This document shows, piece after piece, positions 40,982 through 49,062 of a stretch of DNA of 64,000 nucleotides. The notes beneath the pieces were generated by a model that saw nothing but the letters and a program-made list of their open reading frames with translations, did not search any database and was not told the DNA's origin. The stretch's first letter is position 1. Every line of letters begins with the position of its first letter. Source of the DNA: a bacterium (GTDB lineage: Bacteria; Armatimonadota; Fimbriimonadia; Fimbriimonadales; Fimbriimonadaceae); NCBI GenBank assembly GCA_027483535.1, contig JAIXUN010000002.1, positions 2,108,001-2,172,000 on the forward strand, given 5' to 3'. Made by a program: the position numbers and the translations under genes.

Positions 40982-42214
40982 ATGGCGGGTTCGGAGGAAA
41001 GATTGTTGTCGCACCAAGACAACCTTCGGATCGCCATTTTTTCAGACAGTTTGTTGCCCGTCCTCAACGGCGTCAGCATCTCTATCGACACGCTTGTGAA
41101 GGCGCTTCGCGACAGGGGGCACTCGGTCCACCTGTTTGGTCCAGGCCATCCCGGTGCTCCTGAGGAAGATCCGAACGTTCACCGATTCCGGTCCGTTCAA
41201 ACCCCTTGGACGAAAGGCTATCCCATTGCCATTCCTCCCTTCTACGACGAGCTTCAGCGCTTTCGAAAGCACCGCTTCGATCTGATTCACACCCATACGC
41301 CATGGGTGGTCGGGTTCGTGGGTCTTCGATGGGCCGAATCGCATGAGATCCCCATCGTCTCGACCTATCACACGCTCTACGATCGGTACGCCCACTACTT
41401 CCCCATCCTTCCAAGGCGCTACATTCGGTTCCGGATCGCAAAGCAGACGAACTTCTACTACAACAACGTCGCCCACGTGATCACTCCCACTGACGCCTCG
41501 CTGAAATGGCTGAGGCGGCACTCGGTGAAGACCCCGGCCACGGTGATTCCAACCGCAGGCGCGGCACCCGTACCCATCGATCGCAGCGAAGCGAGGTTGG
41601 CGCTCGACTTGCGTCCAAACCAAAGGGTTCTGCTTTACGTGGGTCGCTTAGCGAAGGAGAAGAACCTCCAGACCCTCATCAAAGCAACGGCGTTCGCGTT
41701 AAGAAAAGACCCTTCGCTACGGTTACTGGTCGTGGGAGATGGTCCATTTCGGGAAGACCTTCGCACCTACGCACGGAGCCTGGGCATCGGCGATAAAGTG
41801 CGATTCGTTGGGTTTGTCCCTAGGAACCAAGTCGACCGTTTCTATGCGGCGGCCGATCTTTTCGTATTCCCGAGTTTCACCGAAACGCAGGGGCTCGTCA
41901 TCGAAGAAGCTATGAACTACGGCCTCCCGACCGTGGCGATCGTTGGTGGGGGCGCGTCCGAAGCGATCGATCCCGGTGTGAACGGCCTCGTGGTCCGAAA
42001 CTCTGCCGAAGAGTTTGCGGATGCGATTGGTCTTTACTTCTCAGATGACGATCTACAGAAGCGGCTCACGTTTGCCGCTTCGCAATCTGGTCGCAGGTTC
42101 TCCGTAGACGACATGTGCGATCGCGTCCTTGGGGTGTACCATTCGGTTTTGGCCGATCATGACCGAGAACAGCTATCCACGTCAGCTCCAGCCGAACGAA
42201 CCGGTTTCCGCTAG
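40982..42214 (+). CDS. Glycosyltransferase family 4
   Basis: The 410-residue cytoplasmic GT-B enzyme transfers a sugar from a nucleotide donor to a lipid or glycan. The N-terminal domain shows RIAIFSDSLLPVLNGVSISIDTL and the acceptor-side THTPWVVGF. The C-terminal donor domain shows LLYVGRLAKEKNLQTLI, GDGPFREDL and the E-x7-E motif FTETQGLVIEEAMNYG. It resembles diacylglycerol or mannosyl transferases of the GT4 PimB/MgtA type. Its 3' end overlaps the next gene by 56 bp. Confidence 0.92.
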   Translation: MAGSEERLLSHQDNLRIAIFSDSLLPVLNGVSISIDTLVKALRDRGHSVHLFGPGHPGAPEEDPNVHRFRSVQTPWTKGYPIAIPPFYDELQRFRKHRFDLIHTHTPWVVGFVGLRWAESHEIPIVSTYHTLYDRYAHYFPILPRRYIRFRIAKQTNFYYNNVAHVITPTDASLKWLRRHSVKTPATVIPTAGAAPVPIDRSEARLALDLRPNQRVLLYVGRLAKEKNLQTLIKATAFALRKDPSLRLLVVGDGPFREDLRTYARSLGIGDKVRFVGFVPRNQVDRFYAAADLFVFPSFTETQGLVIEEAMNYGLPTVAIVGGGASEAIDPGVNGLVVRNSAEEFADAIGLYFSDDDLQKRLTFAASQSGRRFSVDDMCDRVLGVYHSVLADHDREQLSTSAPAERTGFR

Positions 42215-43133
42215 CCTTGTCTCCCATCGAGGGGTGCGGGCGTTCGTTTGCATCTTCTTGGGCATGTTCCTGGTCCGATTAGCGCTTGGTTACGTCCCAT
42301 TCCCTATCGCCATCCTTCCGTATCTGAACGTTGCTCTTGCGGCCGGATTTTTGGCCCTACCCGTTTACGCGGTCTTCCGGGTCGCCGAGTACCCCTGGAA
42401 GTTCTTCCACGGCTTCATCCTCATTGCGACAGGTGTCGCGCTCCAGTTCGGACTGCTTGCTCTCGACGATCGTTTGAAGCTTCAGGGAAGTCTAAGAGGG
42501 GTAGTTATCGGCCTATCTCAGCTAGGATTACCGCTCTGGTGCACCGGTCTCGGAGTTCTTCTTGGAGCGGGAGTGAAGGACAAGAACATCCTTATTCCCG
42601 TCTCGATCTTCCTTGCCGTCTACGACATGTTTTTGGTTCTCACGCCCGTTGGTCCAACCAGCCAACTCCTCAAGAACACCAAGATTTTGCAGAACGTGGG
42701 GATGTCGGTCCCGAAAGCGGAAGCCGCGCCAACCGTGGGGACCGCCGCGATCCAGGCCTACATCGGCATGGCGGATATCGTGTTCCTTGCCGCCTTCTTT
42801 GTCGCCATTTTCCGATTCCAAATGCGAGCCAAAGAGACCATGAAGGCGTTGCTTTGGGCCCTCTCGGCCTATTTGATCTTCGTCCTTGGCACCGGAATCA
42901 GCATGCCTGCGCTAGTTCCTATCGGTCTGGTCGTCTTGATCGTCAACCGCAAGGAGTTCAAGCTGAGTAAAGACGAGTGGGCTTCGACCGGGGTAGTGGC
43001 CGCTCTGGGCATCGCCCTGCTGGCCTGGGGCGCAACTCGCCCCAAACCGGTGGAAAAGAAGTCAGCCGTTACCGACCAGACTCAGCAGGCACCCGCATCG
43101 AAGCCAACGACGCCACTTGCGCCTTCGAAGTAG
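42159..43133 (+). CDS. Polytopic membrane protein, unknown
   Basis: The 324-residue protein from ATG 42159 has about nine hydrophobic segments and a hydrophilic C-terminal tail rich in Lys, Pro and Gln. I do not recognise the family. It begins inside the glycosyltransferase gene (56-bp overlap in another frame), so the two are likely co-translated and may act together in envelope glycolipid synthesis. Its tail overlaps the convergent HMG-CoA lyase gene by 65 bp. Confidence 0.75.
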   Translation: MTENSYPRQLQPNEPVSASLVSHRGVRAFVCIFLGMFLVRLALGYVPFPIAILPYLNVALAAGFLALPVYAVFRVAEYPWKFFHGFILIATGVALQFGLLALDDRLKLQGSLRGVVIGLSQLGLPLWCTGLGVLLGAGVKDKNILIPVSIFLAVYDMFLVLTPVGPTSQLLKNTKILQNVGMSVPKAEAAPTVGTAAIQAYIGMADIVFLAAFFVAIFRFQMRAKETMKALLWALSAYLIFVLGTGISMPALVPIGLVVLIVNRKEFKLSKDEWASTGVVAALGIALLAWGATRPKPVEKKSAVTDQTQQAPASKPTTPLAPSK

Positions 43134-43986
43134 GCGACTTCCCTAGCGCGTCCAAAACGGACAGCGAAGCTCGGGAGAGAGTCTCAAGATCAATCCCGGT
43201 CTCGAAGCCCATCCGATGAGCCAAGTAGACGACGTCTTCCGTAGCGACGTTTCCGCCTGCTCCCTTCGCGTAGGGGCAACCGCCGAGCCCAGCGGCACTG
43301 GCATCGAAGGCGCGGTAACCGTAGTCGAGCGCCGTGGCGACATTCGCCACACCCGTCCCGTTCGTATCGTGGAAGTGCCACACGGTGTACTCGCGAGGAA
43401 TTCGCTTGTCGACCGCTTCGATCAACCGCTGAATTTCGCTCGGAGCGGCCACGCCGAGGGTCTCGCCGAACGAAATCTCATCCACACCCAGATCTAAAAG
43501 CTTCTCAGCAACCTCAACCACTGCCGCCGGAGAGATTTTGCCCGCATATGGACATTCGACAATCGTGCTGAGGTAGCCGCGTACGAAGTCGCCACCCGCT
43601 TCTCGAAAGCCTTGAATCACCACTTTGAACTCATCGAGGCTCTCCTCGATGGTCATGTTGATGTTCTTTTTCGTGAATTCTTCGCTGGCAGCAGTGAACA
43701 CCGCGATCCGCTTGACGCCCGACGCGATGGCTCGATCAAGTCCTCTTCGGTTAGGCACGAGCGCCGAATAAAGGGGACCCGAAGGAAGCCCTTGCAAGAG
43801 CTCATCGGCATCCGCCAACTGAGGGACCCACTTTGGTGAAACAAAGCTGGTTGCTTCGATCTCCGTAACCTTTGCGTCGACCAGGTTAGCGATGAACTGT
43901 CGCTTGATATCCAAAGATATCTCAGTTGACTCGTTCTGGAGACCATCGCGAGGAGCAACCTCGATGATGCGCACGAAATCGCTCAT
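43069..43986 (-). CDS. Hydroxymethylglutaryl-CoA lyase
   Basis: The 305-residue TIM-barrel enzyme cleaves HMG-CoA to acetoacetate and acetyl-CoA, the last step of leucine degradation. It has EVAPRDGLQNE near the N-terminus, SFVSPKWVPQLAD, the metal HxH in WHFHDTNG and the signature GLGGCPYAKGAGGNVATED with the catalytic Cys. It overlaps the upstream biotinyl carrier stop by 4 bp and is last in an E2 / amidotransferase / carrier / lyase operon. Confidence 0.93.
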   Translation of the reverse strand: MSDFVRIIEVAPRDGLQNESTEISLDIKRQFIANLVDAKVTEIEATSFVSPKWVPQLADADELLQGLPSGPLYSALVPNRRGLDRAIASGVKRIAVFTAASEEFTKKNINMTIEESLDEFKVVIQGFREAGGDFVRGYLSTIVECPYAGKISPAAVVEVAEKLLDLGVDEISFGETLGVAAPSEIQRLIEAVDKRIPREYTVWHFHDTNGTGVANVATALDYGYRAFDASAAGLGGCPYAKGAGGNVATEDVVYLAHRMGFETGIDLETLSRASLSVLDALGKSPTSKAQVASLASMRVPAESGR

Positions 43987-44429
43987 TCCTTTACGATTAC
44001 GATAACAACCTGCCCATCCGCTACCTGATCGCCTCGATTTGATAATATTTTATGAACCAAACCGTCAAAAGGCGCCAAAAAGGGTTGTTGCGTCTTCATT
44101 GCTTCTAGAACGGCAACCTTCTGACCCTTCGTCACCGCTTGCCCTTCTTCCACCAAAACATCGACAATTTGTCCAGGCATCGGCGCGCGCAACTCGCCGG
44201 AATCAGTACCCGCGCTCGATCGCGTTCGGTGCAGTCGAGTGTCGAGTTGAACTTGGATCCCATCGAACGAAATAAGGACCTTGTCGCCTTCCCGAATAGC
44301 GACCCCAGTGCGAGTTGTGACTGAGCCGTCAGACCCGGTGGTTTTCACCACAAAGCGATCGCCAAGATCGGTGACCTGGACGTTGGAGAGGTCGGCTTGA
44401 ATGGCCTCGTCGTTGAGGTAGTACCGCAT
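43983..44429 (-). CDS. Biotinyl carrier domain protein (acyl-CoA carboxylase BCCP-like)
   Basis: The 148-residue protein ends with a biotinyl domain: APMPGQIVDVLVEEGQAV, then the biotinylation site LEAMKTQ (K112; usual EAMKM) and the final barrel strands. The N-terminal half is a beta domain like the one joining carboxylase and carrier in propionyl/methylcrotonyl-CoA carboxylases. With the lyase next door, a methylcrotonyl-CoA carboxylase role is plausible, but no biotin carboxylase or carboxyltransferase gene is in the window. Confidence 0.88.
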   Translation of the reverse strand: MRYYLNDEAIQADLSNVQVTDLGDRFVVKTTGSDGSVTTRTGVAIREGDKVLISFDGIQVQLDTRLHRTRSSAGTDSGELRAPMPGQIVDVLVEEGQAVTKGQKVAVLEAMKTQQPFLAPFDGLVHKILSNRGDQVADGQVVIVIVKE

Positions 44430-44453
44430 GGTTTTCTCGTTTAGGAAGACGGT

Positions 44454-45179
44454 TTAGTGAGACGTTGCATTCGCCTTCTTTGCGCGAAAAGATCGGGCTT
44501 GCTGAATGAAGGTATCGAAAAGTGCGAGCGTCGCCGGGTCTTCCGGAGTCCGCTCCGGATGCCACTGAACGCCGACGAGGAACGGATGGGATGGATCTTC
44601 AACGCCTTCCACCGTGCCGTCTGCGAAATGAGCGTTCACACGCAGCCCCTCGCCCAAACGGTTCACCGCCTGGTGGTGATAGCTCTTGCCGATCGCCTTC
44701 TCGGTGCCGACAATTGTCGCCAACTTAGAATCGGGCTCCAGGGAGTACTCCTGCAGCGTCCCACCCGTATGCTCTTCGTGATCGACCTTATCCGGCAAGT
44801 GCTGAATAAGGCTGCCACCGCGCTTGACGTTTAGGAACTGCGCCCCGTAACAGATGCCAAAAATGGGGAGTTCTGCGTCGATGGACTCGTAAAGGTTTGA
44901 TTCCGACTCGAAACGCTTCGGATCTTGCAGGCCCACTTTTGGATGATTCTCTTCACCAAACTGTTTGGCGTCGATGTCATCGCCACCCGGAATGAGCCAA
45001 CCGTCAATCAGCGGCAACAGGGGCGCTACATCGGTAAGGGGCGTGATAAGAATAGGGTTTCCGCCTGCCCGCTGAACACATTCCGCATAGTTCCAGTTCA
45101 ACTGGAGTCGCCCACGACTTCGAGCATCCTCGGGGTCGTGAGCGCAGTCAACGGTGATAGCGATCAGAGGGCGGTCCAT
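44454..45179 (-). CDS. Gamma-glutamyl-GABA hydrolase-like class I amidotransferase
   Basis: The 241-residue protein is of the peptidase C26 (PuuD-like) group: IPGGDDIDAKQFGE, nucleophile C110 in GICYGAQFLNV, then SYHHQAVNRLGEG and GVQWHPERT with the catalytic His. It would hydrolyse a gamma-glutamyl amide in the cytoplasm. It sits 5 bp behind the E2 gene and 24 bp before the biotinyl carrier, so it is co-transcribed, though its link to keto-acid or leucine breakdown is unclear. Confidence 0.9.
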   Translation of the reverse strand: MDRPLIAITVDCAHDPEDARSRGRLQLNWNYAECVQRAGGNPILITPLTDVAPLLPLIDGWLIPGGDDIDAKQFGEENHPKVGLQDPKRFESESNLYESIDAELPIFGICYGAQFLNVKRGGSLIQHLPDKVDHEEHTGGTLQEYSLEPDSKLATIVGTEKAIGKSYHHQAVNRLGEGLRVNAHFADGTVEGVEDPSHPFLVGVQWHPERTPEDPATLALFDTFIQQARSFRAKKANATSH

Positions 45180-45184
45180 AGAAC

Positions 45185-46366
45185 TTAACCTACGCAGACG
45201 GATGTGATGGATTCGACGTGCTTCTTCACCGTGTTGAGGAACTCCGCCGCACCGACCCCGTTCGCAAGTCGGTGATCAAAGGTCATGGTGACGTTCACCG
45301 AACGTTGAAGCTTCAGTTCCGAAGTATCCGAGGCGAGACCGTTGTAAGACTCGCCAAGGAAAATGGTTGCCATGCCTGGGGCGACCACTACCGGAACCGC
45401 ATCTCGAAGCCCGAACGCCTGCATGTTCGTGAGCGAAACCGTCACCGACTCGTTGGCTTGATCTTGGCCGCCTCGCGCCAGGTCGATCTTGGCCCGCATG
45501 TTCGCGGCAAAGTCTTGCCAAGAAAGCGCATCCGATTCCTCCACCACGGCGAGAACGAGTTGGTCGCCCGGTAGCGAGACCGCGATTCCGAGGTTGGCGT
45601 GATCGTAGGTGCGAACTTTGTCGTCTCCAACCATTGCGCTTCGGAACGCCGGGAACTCGCTGAGAGCCTTTGCTACGCAGTAAGCAAACATCGTGAACGC
45701 GCTCGGCTGGAAGTCGGCTCCAGAAGCTTTGATTCGGGCTCGTTCCCTTTCGATCGGTTCCCAGTTCGCGACAACCGTCATCGTGCCCGGTACGACCAAC
45801 GCGTTACTTCGCACCATGCGGCTGTTGAGAACGCGCTGCTTGGAACCGAGCGCCACTTCCGAGTAGCCCTTCGTTGGAACGCCGCTTCCGGCTCCCGCTA
45901 GGTAAGCATCGATATCCGCGGGCATGATCTTGGAACCCGCTGGGACGATCGAAGCGAGAACATCGTCGGTGATTCCCTTCTCTTTGGCGTAGGCGCGAGT
46001 TCGCGGAGGAATTCCTTGAAGTCCGGCTCGGCCGGAAGATGCAGGCTCGCCACCTGCGGCTTCGGCGTCGGCATGACCCGTGTTTTCGGCACCATGACCG
46101 TGCGGCGTGACCACTTCCACATCGTCGCCCACTGCCATCAGGGCAACTTCGGCCCCAATGGGGAGGACGGTGTCGACCTCGGCACTCCAAGAAACGAGCG
46201 TGCCTTCGTAGGGCGACTCAACATCCATCACCGCCTTATCCGTCTCCATTTGGTAGATCGGCTCGTCACGCTTGACGAATTCCCCGGGCTGCTTTAATAC
46301 AGCGACAAGTCGCGCCTCTTGGAGGCCCTCGCCGATTTGCGGAATGAAAAGCGAAACATTAGGCAT
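45185..46366 (-). CDS. 2-oxoacid dehydrogenase E2 (lipoyl acyltransferase)
   Basis: The 393-residue E2 has one N-terminal lipoyl domain (ETDKAVMDVES, K44), a linker, a peripheral-subunit-binding domain (GIPPRTRAYAKEKGI) and the catalytic domain ending in FDHRLANGVGAAEFL. In the active-site motif DHRxxDG the Asp is Asn here (N369); His365 is kept. It would accept acyl groups from an E1; the E1 alpha/beta pair at 20733-22723 is the only one in the window. First gene of its operon. No E3 is present. Confidence 0.92.
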   Translation of the reverse strand: MPNVSLFIPQIGEGLQEARLVAVLKQPGEFVKRDEPIYQMETDKAVMDVESPYEGTLVSWSAEVDTVLPIGAEVALMAVGDDVEVVTPHGHGAENTGHADAEAAGGEPASSGRAGLQGIPPRTRAYAKEKGITDDVLASIVPAGSKIMPADIDAYLAGAGSGVPTKGYSEVALGSKQRVLNSRMVRSNALVVPGTMTVVANWEPIERERARIKASGADFQPSAFTMFAYCVAKALSEFPAFRSAMVGDDKVRTYDHANLGIAVSLPGDQLVLAVVEESDALSWQDFAANMRAKIDLARGGQDQANESVTVSLTNMQAFGLRDAVPVVVAPGMATIFLGESYNGLASDTSELKLQRSVNVTMTFDHRLANGVGAAEFLNTVKKHVESITSVCVG

Positions 46367-46712
46367 GGTTTAAAGTCGGCGCTCCTTCGCGCCACCTCAT
46401 CCAGACGTTTTTACGCCTGAGTTTGGATAGAAGAAGTTTGGCATATGCCCCTTGCAGTTCGTAAGGGGACCGATTTGTTGGTTCCCAGGTTGCCCGCTAA
46501 TACTAACAAAGTCGCGTTAGGTATAATTTGAAGTCGCGCCGGGGCAACGCTTCCCTCTGCTTCGGGGTACTCGCTGATCTATTGAAGAAATGGATCGGCA
46601 AAGCCGCTTCGCAACTCATCCAGAACGGATGCCGAGCGACTCGGGAAAGGTCAAATCCGCCGCTCTGCAATCCGTTGCAAGCTAGGAACTGAACCTGAAT
46701 AGGACTTAGAAA
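46367..46712 (+). other. Divergent intergenic region and rplK leader
   Basis: No protein gene is supported in these 346 bases. A -10-like GGTATAAT at 46521-46527 could drive rplK and would give a leader of about 180 nt, which is GC-rich and foldable; AGGA stands 9 bp before the rplK ATG. The promoter of the minus-strand E2 operon must also lie here. An L1-type or other regulatory element in the leader is possible but I could not recognise one. Confidence 0.4.
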
Positions 46713-47138
46713 ATGGCAAAAAAGGTCACAGCCAACATTAAGCTTAACATCCCCGCCGGCAAGGGCACCCCTGCTCCTCCCGTTGGTCCTGCGCTTGGTC
46801 AAGCCGGCATCAACATGATGGAGTTTCTGAAGAAGTTTAACGAGCAAACCGCTCCGCAAATGGGCTTCGTCATGCCGGTCGAAATCACGGTTTTCGAAGA
46901 TCGCTCTTACGCGTTCGTCATCAAGCAACCGCTGGTAACCGATCTCATCAAGCGAGCCGCGGGCATCACCACGGGCGCTGCAAACCCCAAGACCGATAAG
47001 GCGGGCGTCATCACTCAAGAAAAGCTTCGCGAAGTCGCGAAGGCAAAGATGGCCGACCTCAACACCGACGACGAAGAGATGGCGATGCGAATCGTTGCCG
47101 GATCGGCTCGATCGATGGGCGTTCGCGTCGAAGGTTAA
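46713..47138 (+). CDS. rplK: 50S ribosomal protein L11
   Basis: The 141-residue protein binds 23S rRNA in the GTPase centre. It has the N-terminal domain (VTANIKLNIPAGKGTPAPPVGPALGQ...) and the RNA-binding C-terminal domain (TDLIKRAAGITTGAANPKTDKAG, with the usual tail RSMGVRVEG). Unusually it is not followed by rplA; a terminator lies at 47225 and the next gene is an exported protein. NusG and SecE genes are not upstream either. Confidence 0.97.
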   Translation: MAKKVTANIKLNIPAGKGTPAPPVGPALGQAGINMMEFLKKFNEQTAPQMGFVMPVEITVFEDRSYAFVIKQPLVTDLIKRAAGITTGAANPKTDKAGVITQEKLREVAKAKMADLNTDDEEMAMRIVAGSARSMGVRVEG

Positions 47139-47224
47139 TCCCCTTCGGCGAAAATTAGCCGAACCGAATCGGGCTTTCCAGCGTCCCTCTTAACAAGGGT
47201 TCGTAGAATCCCGACAGGCAATGA

Positions 47225-47263
47225 AGCCAAGGTAGGAACCGACAGGTCTTACTTTGGCTTTTT
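47225..47263 (+). terminator. Intrinsic terminator of rplK
   Basis: A 12-bp stem (AGCCAAGGTAGG at 47225-47236 with CTTACTTTGGCT at 47248-47259, including G-T pairs) is followed by TTTTT. It ends the single-gene rplK transcript. A smaller TTCGGC/GCCGAA hairpin without T-run lies at 47144-47163. Confidence 0.8.
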
Positions 47264-47385
47264 CATTGATAAAACCGTCAAAGTTCTTAATCAATCCGCA
47301 ATTCCCGGTATCGCGCCGACACCCGAATCGTCCGATAAAAACAGCAGCACAGGTCAATCTTAAAAACCGACCTTTTGGAGTCATT

Positions 47386-48060
47386 TTGAAAATCGGCACC
47401 GCCACCACAACCATGAAAGAGATCGCTCTTGTAGCGATGCTCCTGATGGTCGGTGTCACGGGAGCGCAGTCGCAATCGCCAGGTGCTCAGGCAACGGGCG
47501 CCTCGCAAGGAGCTTCTCAGGCGACCCTTCAAGAGTCAAAACTGGCCGAATCACAAGAGGCTCTTGCTTTTGGCCAATCCATCGCCGATGCGATGCGCGA
47601 GGCGACCAACGCCGACTTCGCATTCATCGCCGCCGGACAACTTCGCCCCAACGCACAAAGAACGAAGCTCGAAACCGGGTTGATGTATCCGAACGAAGAG
47701 CTCACCGTTCTGAAACTGAAGGGCAAGCAGATTCGCGATGCGTTCGAGCGAAGCTTCAGCTTCTACCCGCAAGCGAACGTCGGATTCCTTTACTTCAGTG
47801 GCTGTCAGGTAGGCATCAATGAGGGCGAGCTTCCCGGATCGCGAATTCGGTCTGTCGTTCCCGACGGAGGCTTGTTCGATAACGAAGCAACGTACACTGT
47901 TGCCATGCCGACCTCGCTAGCAAAAGGAGCCTTGGGATATTTCAAAGTTTGGGACGGTTCAACGGTGCCCACTCCGCGAAGTGAGCCCAAGACCTTGCTG
48001 CAAATCGCAACCGGCAAATCGGTGGTCACCACGGCGGCAAGATGGTTCTCCAAAGTCTAA
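47386..48060 (+). CDS. Exported 5'-nucleotidase C-terminal-domain-like protein
   Basis: The 224-residue protein has a signal peptide (IALVAMLLMVGVTGAQS) and a body resembling the C-terminal substrate-binding domain of UshA-type 5'-nucleotidases: NADFAFIAAGQLR, ELTVLKLKGKQIRDAFERS, NVGFLYFSGCQVGIN and PGSRIRSV. The catalytic metallophosphatase domain is absent, so it may be a binding module. TTG at 47386 with GGAG 5 bp before it fits best; ATG 47413 is the alternative. It overlaps the M28 peptidase gene by 19 bp. Confidence 0.75.
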   Translation: MKIGTATTTMKEIALVAMLLMVGVTGAQSQSPGAQATGASQGASQATLQESKLAESQEALAFGQSIADAMREATNADFAFIAAGQLRPNAQRTKLETGLMYPNEELTVLKLKGKQIRDAFERSFSFYPQANVGFLYFSGCQVGINEGELPGSRIRSVVPDGGLFDNEATYTVAMPTSLAKGALGYFKVWDGSTVPTPRSEPKTLLQIATGKSVVTTAARWFSKV

Positions 48061-48968
48061 TTCTCGCAACGCTTCTCACTGGCGGCATTCAGGGCACGCC
48101 TCCGCAGGAAAGCCCCATTCCGTCCGAATCCTTCCGTAAAGAGGTCGCCTTCGATTGGCTGAAAAAGCAATGTGACCTAGGATTTCGGTATCCGGGATCG
48201 GAGGGACACCTGAAGTGTCGCGACCTGATTCTGGAAGAGACCAAGAAGCACTGCGAAAACGCTCGTCTCCAGCCGTTCTCCCACAAATGGACGTCGGATA
48301 AGAAGACGTACTCCATGTGGAACGTCATCGGGGAGCAAAACTGGAAAGACGCGAAGGTGCGCATCGCTCTCTTCGCTCACTGGGACACGCGACCAACCGC
48401 CGACATGGAGCGGACCGCCGCCAACCGGAAAAAGCCGATCCTGGGTGCCAACGATGGGGCGTCGGGCGTCGCCGTTCTTCTGGAGCTCATGCGGGTCACG
48501 AAGAACGCTCCAAAAGACCTCGGCATTCTTTACGTTTTCGTGGACGGCGAAGATCTGGGCCCGGAGCTGGACGAGATGTTCCTTGGAGCGAGACACTTCG
48601 CCAAGAACATGCCGACCCCTCGGCCCGATTACGGCATCTTGCTCGACATGATCGGAGACAAAGACCTCAAGGTTCCGGTCGAGCCGAACTCTTATCGGTA
48701 CGCCTCTAAGGTTGTGAACGCGGTCTACGGCCACGCACGGACGGTTGGACTAGCGTCAACTTTCCCCTACACCTTCGGGCCCGAGATCGAAGACGATCAC
48801 ATTCCGCTCAACGAAGCTGGGCTCCCGACTATCGATCTCATCGACTTTGACTACGAACCTTGGCACACCCTCGGGGACACCCCGGACAAGTGCTCGCCGG
48901 ATTCGCTGGGCAAAGTCGGGCGACTCCTGGAAACGTGGCTGCTCAAGCCCAACCCCCAGAAGCCGTAA
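48042..48968 (+). CDS. M28-family zinc peptidase, glutaminyl-cyclase-like
   Basis: The 308-residue exported protein (signal MVLQSLILATLLTGGIQG) has the M28 fold of bacterial and animal glutaminyl cyclases: FAHWDTRP, ANDGASGVAVLLEL with the zinc Asp, VDGEDLG with the zinc/catalytic Glu, LLDMIGDKD and EDDHIPLNEAGLPTIDLIDFD, then WHTLGDTPDKC. These details (DDHIPF-like and DFDYPxWHT-like) favour glutaminyl-peptide cyclotransferase over an aminopeptidase. It overlaps the preceding gene by 19 bp and is probably co-translated. Confidence 0.85.
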   Translation: MVLQSLILATLLTGGIQGTPPQESPIPSESFRKEVAFDWLKKQCDLGFRYPGSEGHLKCRDLILEETKKHCENARLQPFSHKWTSDKKTYSMWNVIGEQNWKDAKVRIALFAHWDTRPTADMERTAANRKKPILGANDGASGVAVLLELMRVTKNAPKDLGILYVFVDGEDLGPELDEMFLGARHFAKNMPTPRPDYGILLDMIGDKDLKVPVEPNSYRYASKVVNAVYGHARTVGLASTFPYTFGPEIEDDHIPLNEAGLPTIDLIDFDYEPWHTLGDTPDKCSPDSLGKVGRLLETWLLKPNPQKP

Positions 48969-49003
48969 CCAGGGAGCACTAACAAGGGAGCCCTGACCAG
49001 AAT

Positions 49004-49015
49004 CCCTAATTAGGG
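49004..49015. repeat. 12-bp perfect palindrome
   Basis: CCCTAATTAGGG is a perfect palindrome between the M28 peptidase gene and the proteasome-like gene, 48 bp before the latter's start. It could be an operator; nothing else supports this. Confidence 0.4.
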
Positions 49016-49062
49016 TCGACAAAAGCGTAATCCGCATCCTTCCACCGGCGTAGGATCAAAAG

